In this document: positions 4,779-10,648 of the stretch, piece by piece
How the letters are laid out: each line of letters opens with the position of its first letter
How positions within the stretch are numbered: the stretch's first letter is position 1
DNA from: Candidatus Bipolaricaulota bacterium
Lineage (GTDB): Bacteria; Bipolaricaulota; Bipolaricaulia; RBG-16-55-9
Assembly: GCA_018609825.1 (NCBI GenBank)
Contig: JAHEOA010000100.1
Coordinates: 1-10,648, forward strand
Reading direction: 5' to 3'
Length of the DNA stretch: 10,648 nt
Position numbers and translations under genes: made by a program
The notes under the pieces: model-generated
Told to the model about the DNA's origin: nothing
What the model saw: only the letters and a program-made list of their open reading frames with translations
Database searches by the model: none

Positions 4779-6176
4779 ATGCGACGACGATGGCTCGGAA
4801 TCGGAATGCTCGGAATGCTTGGACTCGGCTTGCTGCTGGCCACGCCGGCCGGCGGCGCGCTCAACGAGGCCAACGCCGCGGCGCAAAGCACGTCCAGCCC
4901 CGGCGAAGTCACGCTGACGGTCTATCAGGATCAGAACCTCGCGCTGATCTCTGATCAGCGCCAGATCTCGCTTACCGAGGGCCTGCAGAGCTATCAGCTT
5001 CGTGGGCTGAGCCAGCAGATGCTGGCCGACACCGTCGACGTCAACGTGTCGGAATCGCCCCGGACGCTGCAGCTGATCGAACAGACGGTGCGAAGCTCGG
5101 GCGTGTCGCTGGATCAGCTGTTGCAGAGTCACATTGGCGAGCAGATTGCGGTGGTCGCCCCCGACGGCTCCGACACGTATCGCGGCACGCTGATCAGCAC
5201 CCAAGCCGGGGTCACGATCAAGGACGAGGCGGGCCGTCTGCACGTCATCAAGGACCCGACACGCTATACGTTCCCCGGGAACGCATCGGTGCAGCCGAAT
5301 CAAGGACCGGAACTGGACCTCCGCATGGACAGCACGTCGTCCGCCACCGAGACCGTCGAGCTGCGCTATCTGAGCGAGGGCCTCAACTGGTCGGCCCACT
5401 ACAGCGCGACGTTGAGCCGGGACCGCAGCGAGCTGACCCTCAAGAGCTGGGTCTCGCTGGAGAACAGCTCCGGTCTGGATCTGAAAGACGTGACGCTGCG
5501 GCTGCTGGCGGGTGAGGTCAGTCGCGAGGAGAAGAGCCAACTGATGGCGATGGCCGAGGACGCGTCGGGTCGCGGCTCCGATTCGTCACAGTTCCAAAGC
5601 CGAGCGGCGTTCGAATACCAGCTCTACACGCTGGGACGCCCGGCCGATCTGCCCGACGGCGAGACCGTACGCCAGGCGTTCCTGCCGCCCTTGAGCGTGG
5701 AGCCGACGGTGGACTACATCTACGACGGCGAGCGCCGCGACGGCGTCCAGGTCTGGGTGGAGACGAGCAATGACAACGAGGCGTCCAAGGCGCTGCCGGC
5801 CGGCCCCGTGCGGATGTATCAAGAGCGCGAAGGCGGTTCCCTCTTCATCGGCGAGGACCGCATGTCGGCCACGCCCGTGGGCGAGACGATTCGGCTCTTC
5901 GCCGGGCAGGCGTTCGATCTCCGGGGCGAGCACGTCCAGCGGGACCGCGAGCGCCTCGGCGAGCGCCAGTTCCGCGAGACCTACGAGATCACGCTCGCCA
6001 ACCGCAAGAGCGAGGAGGTCACCATCGAGGTCCGCGAGCACATGCGCGGCGACTGGACGATCACGCGCTCGTCGCTGCCGTTCGAGAAGCTTGACGCCCA
6101 GACGGCCACGTTCGACGTCACCGTCCCGGCCGACAGCCAGACGACCTTCGCCTACACCGTCGAGTACAGCTACTAG
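4779..6176 (+). CDS. Exported DUF4139 domain-containing protein
   Basis: The 465-residue protein begins with a typical signal peptide: MRRR, a hydrophobic Gly/Leu core (residues about 5-22) and a probable AxA cleavage site near ANAAA at 31-35. The mature part is beta-rich. Residues about 43-80 (VTLTVYQDQNLALISDQRQI and on) resemble the N-terminal region of DUF4139 proteins. The segment at 193-247 (VELRYLSEGLNWSAHYSATL, then SWVSLENSSGLDL, then RLLAGEV) is the characteristic DUF4139 core. The protein ends with a strand, FAYTVEYSY. I see no lipobox, membrane anchor or catalytic motif; the family has no established biochemical role and may be a cell-surface or periplasmic scaffold. The ATG is supported by GAGGTG eight bases upstream. 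The small gene at 6301 follows after 124 bases. Confidence 0.88.
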   Translation: MRRRWLGIGMLGMLGLGLLLATPAGGALNEANAAAQSTSSPGEVTLTVYQDQNLALISDQRQISLTEGLQSYQLRGLSQQMLADTVDVNVSESPRTLQLIEQTVRSSGVSLDQLLQSHIGEQIAVVAPDGSDTYRGTLISTQAGVTIKDEAGRLHVIKDPTRYTFPGNASVQPNQGPELDLRMDSTSSATETVELRYLSEGLNWSAHYSATLSRDRSELTLKSWVSLENSSGLDLKDVTLRLLAGEVSREEKSQLMAMAEDASGRGSDSSQFQSRAAFEYQLYTLGRPADLPDGETVRQAFLPPLSVEPTVDYIYDGERRDGVQVWVETSNDNEASKALPAGPVRMYQEREGGSLFIGEDRMSATPVGETIRLFAGQAFDLRGEHVQRDRERLGERQFRETYEITLANRKSEEVTIEVREHMRGDWTITRSSLPFEKLDAQTATFDVTVPADSQTTFAYTVEYSY

Positions 6177-6190
6177 CGTCGCTCAATGCG

Positions 6191-6230
6191 GCATGCGCCC
6201 GGCCGCGCATGCATGCGCCCGACTGCGCAT
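6191..6230. repeat. Two tandem 20-bp repeats, each a self-complementary hairpin
   Basis: Two head-to-tail 20-bp units (6191-6210 and 6211-6230) match at 18 of 20 positions. Each contains ATGCGC and GCGCAT as perfect 6-bp arms around a six-base loop (CCGGCC or CCGACT). The junction forms a perfect 14-bp palindrome, GCGCATGCATGCGC, at 6205-6218. They lie 14 bases after the DUF4139 stop. Without a T run they are not a standard terminator; they could block 3' exonucleases, bind a regulator, or be one site of a dispersed repeat. Confidence 0.75.
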
Positions 6231-6300
6231 GAGGGATCACGCGCCGCCGGCGTCCGAGCCACCGTCGTCGATGGGCCGTCACCTGAGAGGGTGATCGACC

Positions 6301-6594
6301 GTGTCGTTTGATCCATCGGAACCCTACAATCTGAACGTCGATAAGTACGTCAAGGCCGTGGAGCGGGTCTTGCCACAGCTGCCCGTCGAGAACGGGAAGA
6401 TCAAGTTCGAGACCCTCTGGCTTGAAACGGCCCTGCCGGAGGATCTGTTGCTGGAGATCCTGGGCAATCATGCCCTGGAGTTGCCCCCCAACGTCGAACA
6501 GATCATCTCCGATCGCGGGAACGTCCTGCACGAGCGTGGCCAGAACGGCTCTGGGTCGTCCCTTGACGCTCCTGAGGAGGACGGGGTAGACTGA
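6301..6594 (+). CDS. Small unrecognised protein, possible winged-helix fold
   Basis: The 97-residue frame starts at a GTG (6301-6303) with a strong SD, GAGAGGG with TGAT after it, about nine bases upstream. Codon use is like that of its neighbours. The order of likely elements is a helix (VDKYVKAVERVLPQL), a short strand (KIKFETLWL), a helix (LPEDLLLEILGN), then a possible beta hairpin (VEQIISDRGNVLHERG) and a disordered acidic tail (SSLDAPEEDGVD). This would suit a small winged-helix or adaptor domain, but that is inference only. There is no membrane segment or Cys/His metal site. The proposed leuS promoter lies within its last 30 bases. I do not recognise the family. Confidence 0.75.
   Translation: MSFDPSEPYNLNVDKYVKAVERVLPQLPVENGKIKFETLWLETALPEDLLLEILGNHALELPPNVEQIISDRGNVLHERGQNGSGSSLDAPEEDGVD
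6563..6592 (+). promoter_or_regulatory. Putative leuS promoter inside the 3' end of the upstream gene
   Basis: TTGACG (6563-6568, five of six consensus) and TAGACT (6587-6592, four of six) are separated by 18 bases. The start site would be about 6599-6602, which coincides with the ATG at 6602 of the candidate leader peptide. This gives leuS its own leader of about 160 bases. The box pattern resembles the mdh and ispH promoters (TAGGCT). Confidence 0.5.
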
Positions 6595-6601
6595 CGCCAC
6601 T

Positions 6602-6703
6602 ATGACGAACGTATGCCCGCGAGGGGTGGCGCCGCCGGATCGGCGCGAAGCCCTCGGGCCGTTGGCTCGATGCCAGCCGCTTCTTCGCTCCTCCCTGCGT
6701 TAA
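6602..6703 (+). CDS. Candidate leader peptide upstream of leuS
   Basis: An ATG at 6602 opens a 33-codon frame ending in TAA at 6701-6703. Its second half reads EALGPLARCQPLLRSSLR and has leucines at 18, 21, 27, 28 and 32. These use CTC, TTG, CTT, CTT and CTG; CTT and TTG look uncommon in the long genes here. The only SD-like sequence (GAGGAGG, 6574-6580) is 21 bases away and lies upstream of the predicted transcript start, so translation would have to be leaderless from the promoter at 6563-6592. A leucine-codon cluster before leucyl-tRNA synthetase suggests ribosome-mediated attenuation. However, open frames of this length arise readily by chance in GC-rich DNA and leucine is a common residue. 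Confidence 0.35.
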   Translation: MTNVCPRGVAPPDRREALGPLARCQPLLRSSLR

Positions 6704-6718
6704 CTTCCCGTTGCCGGG
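6615..6718 (+). promoter_or_regulatory. Structured leuS leader with competing hairpins
   Basis: Hairpin 1 (6615-6659) pairs GCCC 6615-6618 with 6656-6659, GAGGG 6621-6625 with CCCTC 6651-6655, and GCGCCG 6629-6634 with CGGCGC 6641-6646. Hairpin 2 (6661-6677) is a six-pair stem with loop TCGAT. Hairpin 3 pairs CCCG 6707-6710 with CGGG 6715-6718. Hairpin 1 has rival partners: GCGAAG 6645-6650 can pair with CTTCGC 6683-6688, and CGCGAGGG 6618-6625 can pair with CCCTGCG 6693-6699 with one bulge. Alternative pairings of this sort are expected of an attenuator. The 5' side of hairpin 1 (AGGGGTGGCGCCGC) resembles the T-box core, but no Stem I or specifier is evident. There is no U-tract terminator, so control would act on translation or through Rho. 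Confidence 0.45.
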
Positions 6719-6763
6719 CGTCCCAATGTCCGATTCCGAGAGATTCCACTGAGGTGACGCATC

Positions 6764-9349
6764 GTGGTTGAATCCTACGACTTTAACCGAATTGAGCAGA
6801 AATGGCGCGACTACTGGCGCGAACAAGGGTTCTTCAAGGCCGATATCGGCGACGCCTCGCGCAAGTTCTACTATCTGAACATGTTCCCCTATCCGTCCGG
6901 CGAGATGCACGTCGGCCACGGCCGCAACTGGCTGATCGGCGACGCCATCTGCCGCTATCGCCTCATGCAGGGGGAGAACGTCCTGAATCCCATGGGCTAC
7001 GACGCCTTCGGCCTGCCCGCGGAGAACGCCGCCATCGATCGCAACATCCACCCGCGCGACTGGACCTATCGCAACATTGAGAAGTTCCGCGAGCAGTTCC
7101 GCCAGTGGGGCGTGGAGTTCGACTGGGACCGCGAGATCGCCACGTGCGACCCCGAATACTACAGATGGAACCAGTGGCTCTTTATCCAGTTCTACAAGCG
7201 CGGACTGGCCTATCGGAAGGCGGCGCTGGTCAACTGGTGCCCCGGCTGCGAGACCGTGCTGGCCAACGAGCAGGTCGTCGATGGCGAGTGCGAGCGCTGC
7301 GGATCGCCCGTGGAAAAGCAGAACCTGACGCAGTGGTTCTTCAAGATCACCGACTACGCCCAGGAGCTTCTGGAGGATCTGGACAAGCTGGAGGAATGGC
7401 CCGAGCGGGTCAAGACGATGCAGCGGAACTGGATCGGCCGCAGCGAGGGCGCGCTGATTCGGTTCCCCGTCGACGGCCAAGATCGCCATCTGGAGGTCTT
7501 CAGCACGCGCCCGGACACGATCCACGGCGCCACGTTCATGGTCCTGGCTCCGGAGAATCCCCTGATCACGGAGCTGACGACCGCTGACCGCGAGAATGCC
7601 GTGTCCGAGTACATCCAGCAAGCCCTGGGCGAGAGCGAGGTGCAGCGCCAACAGGCCGAACGGCCCAAGACGGGCGTCTTTACGGGCACCTACGCCATCA
7701 ACCCGGCAACCGAGGCACGCATTCCGATCTGGGTAGCCGACTACGTGCTCATGGGCTACGGCACCGGCGCGATCATGGCGGTGCCCGCCCACGATCAGCG
7801 CGATCTGGACTTCGCCCGTTCTCACGACCTCGAGGTCGTCCCTGTCGTCCAACCGGACGATGAAGAGCTGGACGGGACGACCATGACGGAGGCCTATGAG
7901 GCCGCCGACGGCGTCATGGTCAACTCGGGCGGCTTCAACGGGCTGAGGGCGGGGCCGGAGACCATCGCGAAGTTCATCGAGGACTTCGAACAGCGGAACA
8001 TCGGCGAGCACCAGGTCCACTATCGGCTGAGGGACTGGCTGATCAGCCGGCAGCGCTATTGGGGCACGCCCATCCCGATGGTGTACTGCGAGCAGTGCGG
8101 GGTCGTGCCCGTCCCCGAGGACGAGCTGCCAGTCGAGCTGCCGGACGTCGACTTTATCGGCAAGCAGGGCTTGGCCGACATCGAGGGGTTCGCGGAGACG
8201 ACGTGTCCCGACTGCGGCGGCGCGGCCGAGCGCGACACGGACACGATGGACACGTTCGTCGACTCGTCTTGGTACTACCTGCGCTATCTCTCACCCGACG
8301 ACGACGAGCAGATCTTCGACTCCGAACGCGTCAACCAGTGGCTGCCCGTCGATCAGTACGTCGGGGGCGTGGAGCACGCCATCCTGCACCTGTTGTACGC
8401 GCGCTTCGTCACGAAAGCCCTGCGCGACATGGGGCTGGTGGCCTTCAGCGAGCCCTTCAAGCGTCTGTTCACGCAGGGCATGATCACGCACCTGGCCCAT
8501 CGCTGCCGCGACTGCGGCTGGATCCCGCCCCAGGAGATCGACGAGGCCGAGCTGAAGTGTCCCTACTGCGGCCGGGCGCTCTCCAGCGAGATCGCCAAGA
8601 TGAGCAAGTCGAAGAAGAACGTCGTCTCCCCAGGCGAGATCATCGAGGGCTACGGGGCCGACACGGAGCGACTGTACACGCTGTTCATGGGCCCGCCCGA
8701 GCGCGACATCGAGTGGACCGACGAGGGCGTGCGCGGCGCCTTCCGCTATCTCAACCGGCTGTGGACGCTCGTGCAAAGCCATCGCGATCGGATCCAGCAA
8801 GCCCGCGGCGAGGCCGTCGAGACGGAGACGCTCGCCGACCGCGATCGCCAACTGTGGCGTGTGGTCAACGAGAAGGTCCAGGCGGTAACCGACGACATTG
8901 AAGGCTTCCACTTCAATACGGCCGTCAGCGCGGTCATGGAGCTGACCAACGAGCTCTCCGATTACCTCCAGCGCACCGATGACGCCAAGCAGAACCCGAC
9001 GCTCGTCGGTCAAGCGGCCGAGACGCTGATTCTGTTGGTCTCCCCGATGACGCCGCACATCGCCGAGGAGCTCTGGCGCGCGGTCGGCCACGAGGGGTCG
9101 GTGCTGACCCACGGCTGGCCGAGCGTGGATCAGAACGCACTGGAACGGGCCGAGATGGAGATCGTCGTCCAGATCAATGGGAAAGTGCGCGAGCACTTGG
9201 TGGTGCCCTCGAACGTCGGCGAGGATCGCGACGAACTGAAGAAACACGCGCTGGCCGCCATCGAGGATCGGCTCGATGGACAGAGCGTGCGCAAAGTCAT
9301 CGTCGTGCCCGGCAAGCTCGTCAACGTGGTCGTCAGTCAACCGTCATAG
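6764..9349 (+). CDS. leuS: Leucyl-tRNA synthetase
   Basis: This 861-residue class I synthetase attaches leucine to tRNA-Leu in the cytoplasm. The HIGH motif appears as HVGH (49-52) in [14 protein letters not shown] and the KMSKS loop is at 612-616. The CP1 editing domain is complete: TRPDT with T252, and [12 protein letters not shown] with D344, the universal Asp that binds mischarged amino acid. Four-cysteine zinc knuckles are at C159/C162/C176/C179, C442/C445/C481/C484 and C581/C584/C599/C602, the last just before KMSKS where many bacterial enzymes carry the leucine-specific insert. The anticodon-binding domain (about 690-800) and a C-terminal domain follow. The GTG at 6764 has GAGGTGA six bases upstream (6751-6757). 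It is probably expressed from the promoter at 6563-6592, with comEC 46 bases downstream. Confidence 0.98.
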   Translation: MVESYDFNRIEQKWRDYWREQGFFKADIGDASRKFYYLNMFPYPSGEMHVGHGRNWLIGDAICRYRLMQGENVLNPMGYDAFGLPAENAAIDRNIHPRDWTYRNIEKFREQFRQWGVEFDWDREIATCDPEYYRWNQWLFIQFYKRGLAYRKAALVNWCPGCETVLANEQVVDGECERCGSPVEKQNLTQWFFKITDYAQELLEDLDKLEEWPERVKTMQRNWIGRSEGALIRFPVDGQDRHLEVFSTRPDTIHGATFMVLAPENPLITELTTADRENAVSEYIQQALGESEVQRQQAERPKTGVFTGTYAINPATEARIPIWVADYVLMGYGTGAIMAVPAHDQRDLDFARSHDLEVVPVVQPDDEELDGTTMTEAYEAADGVMVNSGGFNGLRAGPETIAKFIEDFEQRNIGEHQVHYRLRDWLISRQRYWGTPIPMVYCEQCGVVPVPEDELPVELPDVDFIGKQGLADIEGFAETTCPDCGGAAERDTDTMDTFVDSSWYYLRYLSPDDDEQIFDSERVNQWLPVDQYVGGVEHAILHLLYARFVTKALRDMGLVAFSEPFKRLFTQGMITHLAHRCRDCGWIPPQEIDEAELKCPYCGRALSSEIAKMSKSKKNVVSPGEIIEGYGADTERLYTLFMGPPERDIEWTDEGVRGAFRYLNRLWTLVQSHRDRIQQARGEAVETETLADRDRQLWRVVNEKVQAVTDDIEGFHFNTAVSAVMELTNELSDYLQRTDDAKQNPTLVGQAAETLILLVSPMTPHIAEELWRAVGHEGSVLTHGWPSVDQNALERAEMEIVVQINGKVREHLVVPSNVGEDRDELKKHALAAIEDRLDGQSVRKVIVVPGKLVNVVVSQPS

Positions 9350-9362
9350 CCTGCAATACCGA

Positions 9363-9388
9363 CCTCCCGGGGCATGACGAGCGGGAGG
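9363..9388 (+). promoter_or_regulatory. Hairpin sequestering the comEC Shine-Dalgarno
   Basis: CCTCCCG (9363-9369) and CGGGAGG (9382-9388) are perfect 7-bp complements around a 12-base loop. The 3' arm is the comEC SD and the 5' arm is a copy of the anti-SD, so the fold would hide the ribosome site. It begins 13 bases after the leuS stop (9347-9349), close enough for a terminating ribosome to disturb it, which would couple comEC translation to leuS. No T run follows, so it is not a typical terminator. Confidence 0.6.
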
Positions 9389-9395
9389 GATGTCG

Positions 9396-10648
9396 GTGGA
9401 TCGGCGACGCCCGCTGTTCGGGCTCGCCTTGGCGTGGATCTTGGGGGTCGCGCTCGGGCGCGCGACGGATCCCGCGCCGCTGGTCGTCTGGGCAGCCGCG
9501 GGCGGAACCGCCGCTGTGGGCATCGGGCTCTTCCGGACGAACCGGCCCAACTGGCCGGTCGCAATCGTGGCCGTCTTTATCGCACTCGGCGGGCTGAGCT
9601 ATCAGAGCGCCGAGCTGCCGACCGCCCGGATCTATCCCCATCTCGACGACCTGGACCGCGTGCACGGCGTCGTGACCAACTTTCCCACGCGGACGTCGGG
9701 GCGCACCTCCTTCGTGATCCGTAGCGAACGGCTGCCGGGCGGCGTCCAGATTCGCTATTGGCATCGGGACGCCGAACGCGTCCTCGACATCGCCTACGGC
9801 GAGCGCTTGACCATCCACGCGGACGTTGAGATACCGCCCCGACTGCCCGAGTTCAACTATCGGCGCTATCTCGCCACGCGCGACGTCTGGGGCGTGGCTT
9901 CCGTCTGGAACGCCGGACAGATCCAGGGCCACGGAACCGAAGCCGGGAGCCCGTTGCTCGACTGGGCCTACCGCACGCGCACGTCGCTCTTTGCCAGCCT
10001 CGATGCCCATCTGCCCGCGCCACAGGCCGACCTGATGAAGGGATTGCTCTTCGGCGAGCGGGCCCAGATGAGCGATCGAGTGGAAGGCAGCTTCCGCGAC
10101 GCGGGCGTCATGCACGTGTTGGCCGTGTCGGGGCTTCACCTGGCGATCCTGTTGGGCCTCGGCTGGACCGCGCTGCGCCGCCTCGGTCGCTCGGTCACGG
10201 GGACGTATCTCATCCTGTTGCCGCTCGTGCTCGTCTACTTGGCGATCGTGGGGTTCAAGCTGAGCCTGGTGCGCGCCTCGCTGATGCTGGCGTTCGTGGC
10301 GCTCGGCTGGGTGGCCGCCGAGCGGGGCTGGATCCTGAAGCGCTGGGTCGACCCGCTCCAAGGGCTGAGCGCCGCCGCGCTCCTCATCCTGATCGTCCAT
10401 CCGCCGTCGCTGTTTACCGTCAGCTTCCAGCTCAGCTTCTCCGCCACCGCCGGCATCCTGATCGTGCTGCGGGGCACGCTTCCCCGTCTCCACGCCTGTC
10501 GGACCAGCCTCCAACGACGATGGTCCGTCCAGGCCAGCGCCTGTCGGCGCCGGGCGTTCGCCGCCGCCGAACGCCTCGCAATGTTGGGTCTCGTCACCGT
10601 CGCCGCGCAGCTCGCCGTCGCGCCGGTCATCGCCTGGCACTTCGGGCG
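9396..10648 (+). CDS. comEC: ComEC/Rec2 family DNA-uptake channel protein, N-terminal part (3' end outside window)
   Basis: ComEC forms the inner-membrane channel that imports single-stranded DNA during natural transformation. The frame stays open from 9396 to the window end (417 residues seen). After a basic N-terminus come hydrophobic segments at about 8-21, 27-46 and 55-69, then the soluble DUF4131 OB-fold region (about 75-200) with FNYRRYLATRDVWG at 153-166. The competence domain follows: MKGLLFGERAQM, then HVLAVSGLHLAILL with the family motif at 240-253, several membrane helices, and VSFQLSFSATAGIL at about 342-355. The GTG at 9396 lies seven bases after the GGGAGG SD, whereas the in-frame ATG at 9390 virtually abuts it, so I prefer the GTG. 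The C-terminal metallo-beta-lactamase domain, if present, is beyond the edge. comEC commonly follows comEA; here it follows leuS directly. Confidence 0.92.
   Translation, partial: MDRRRPLFGLALAWILGVALGRATDPAPLVVWAAAGGTAAVGIGLFRTNRPNWPVAIVAVFIALGGLSYQSAELPTARIYPHLDDLDRVHGVVTNFPTRTSGRTSFVIRSERLPGGVQIRYWHRDAERVLDIAYGERLTIHADVEIPPRLPEFNYRRYLATRDVWGVASVWNAGQIQGHGTEAGSPLLDWAYRTRTSLFASLDAHLPAPQADLMKGLLFGERAQMSDRVEGSFRDAGVMHVLAVSGLHLAILLGLGWTALRRLGRSVTGTYLILLPLVLVYLAIVGFKLSLVRASLMLAFVALGWVAAERGWILKRWVDPLQGLSAAALLILIVHPPSLFTVSFQLSFSATAGILIVLRGTLPRLHACRTSLQRRWSVQASACRRRAFAAAERLAMLGLVTVAAQLAVAPVIAWHFG

Noticed and set aside
6503..8020. A 505-codon minus-strand open frame
   Set aside because: It is antisense to leuS, whose HIGH, editing and zinc motifs fix the coding strand.
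9374..9724. ATG at 9374 opening a 116-codon plus-strand frame
   Set aside because: It is out of frame with comEC, its ATG sits in the SD-hairpin loop without an SD, and the product is Arg-rich shadow sequence.
9333..10640. A 435-codon minus-strand open frame opposite the end of leuS and comEC
   Set aside because: It is antisense to a frame with clear ComEC motifs (LAVSGLH, SFQLSF), and its product is low-complexity Arg/Gln/Gly/Pro typical of GC-rich antisense frames.
1..10648. CRISPR array, insertion sequence or prophage
   Set aside because: I saw no regularly spaced repeats, transposase or integrase motifs, terminal inverted repeats or phage genes. The only tandem repeat is the two-unit one at 6191-6230.

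Overview
The window is a gene-dense stretch of a GC-rich (by eye 60-65% G+C) bacterial chromosome. It holds mostly housekeeping genes and no transposase, integrase, phage gene or CRISPR array. The LDH-like malate dehydrogenase closely resembles, from memory, the Chloroflexus enzyme. Together with the high GC, frequent GTG starts, AGGTGA-type Shine-Dalgarno (SD) sites and apparently leaderless genes, this suggests Chloroflexota or a related high-GC lineage. That assignment is an inference and has not been tested by a search.

Layout. (1) Positions 1-908 (+): the 3' part of an unrecognised protein. (2) Positions 905-2877 (-): mdh then ispH, converging on gene 1 with interlocked stop codons. (3) Positions 2945-3008: back-to-back divergent promoters whose -35 boxes are the two arms of one inverted repeat. 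(4) Positions 3020-3981 (+): a nucleotidyltransferase-fold protein translationally coupled to a small membrane protein, again converging on its neighbour through a shared CTAG stop. (5) Positions 3978-4696 (-): a perfect-consensus promoter, tRNA-Cys(GCA), tRNA-Val(GAC) and smpB in one likely transcription unit. (6) Positions 4721-6594 (+): an exported DUF4139 protein, a tandem 20-bp repeat and a small unrecognised protein. (7) Positions 6563-10648 (+): leuS with a long structured leader, then the 5' part of comEC. The comEC reading frame has no stop before the window edge.

Together the genes cover central carbon metabolism (mdh), MEP-pathway isoprenoid synthesis (ispH), translation and ribosome rescue (two tRNAs, smpB, leuS), DNA uptake (comEC) and three poorly characterised proteins.

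The most interesting parts are regulatory. The leuS leader can encode a 33-residue, leucine-containing peptide (tandem CTT codons) starting right behind a promoter, over competing hairpins: a candidate leucine or tRNA-Leu attenuator. The comEC SD is fully paired with an upstream anti-SD in a 7-bp hairpin. The mdh and tRNA promoters each carry an inverted repeat between their -35 and -10 boxes. All RNA structures and promoters here were found by eye.
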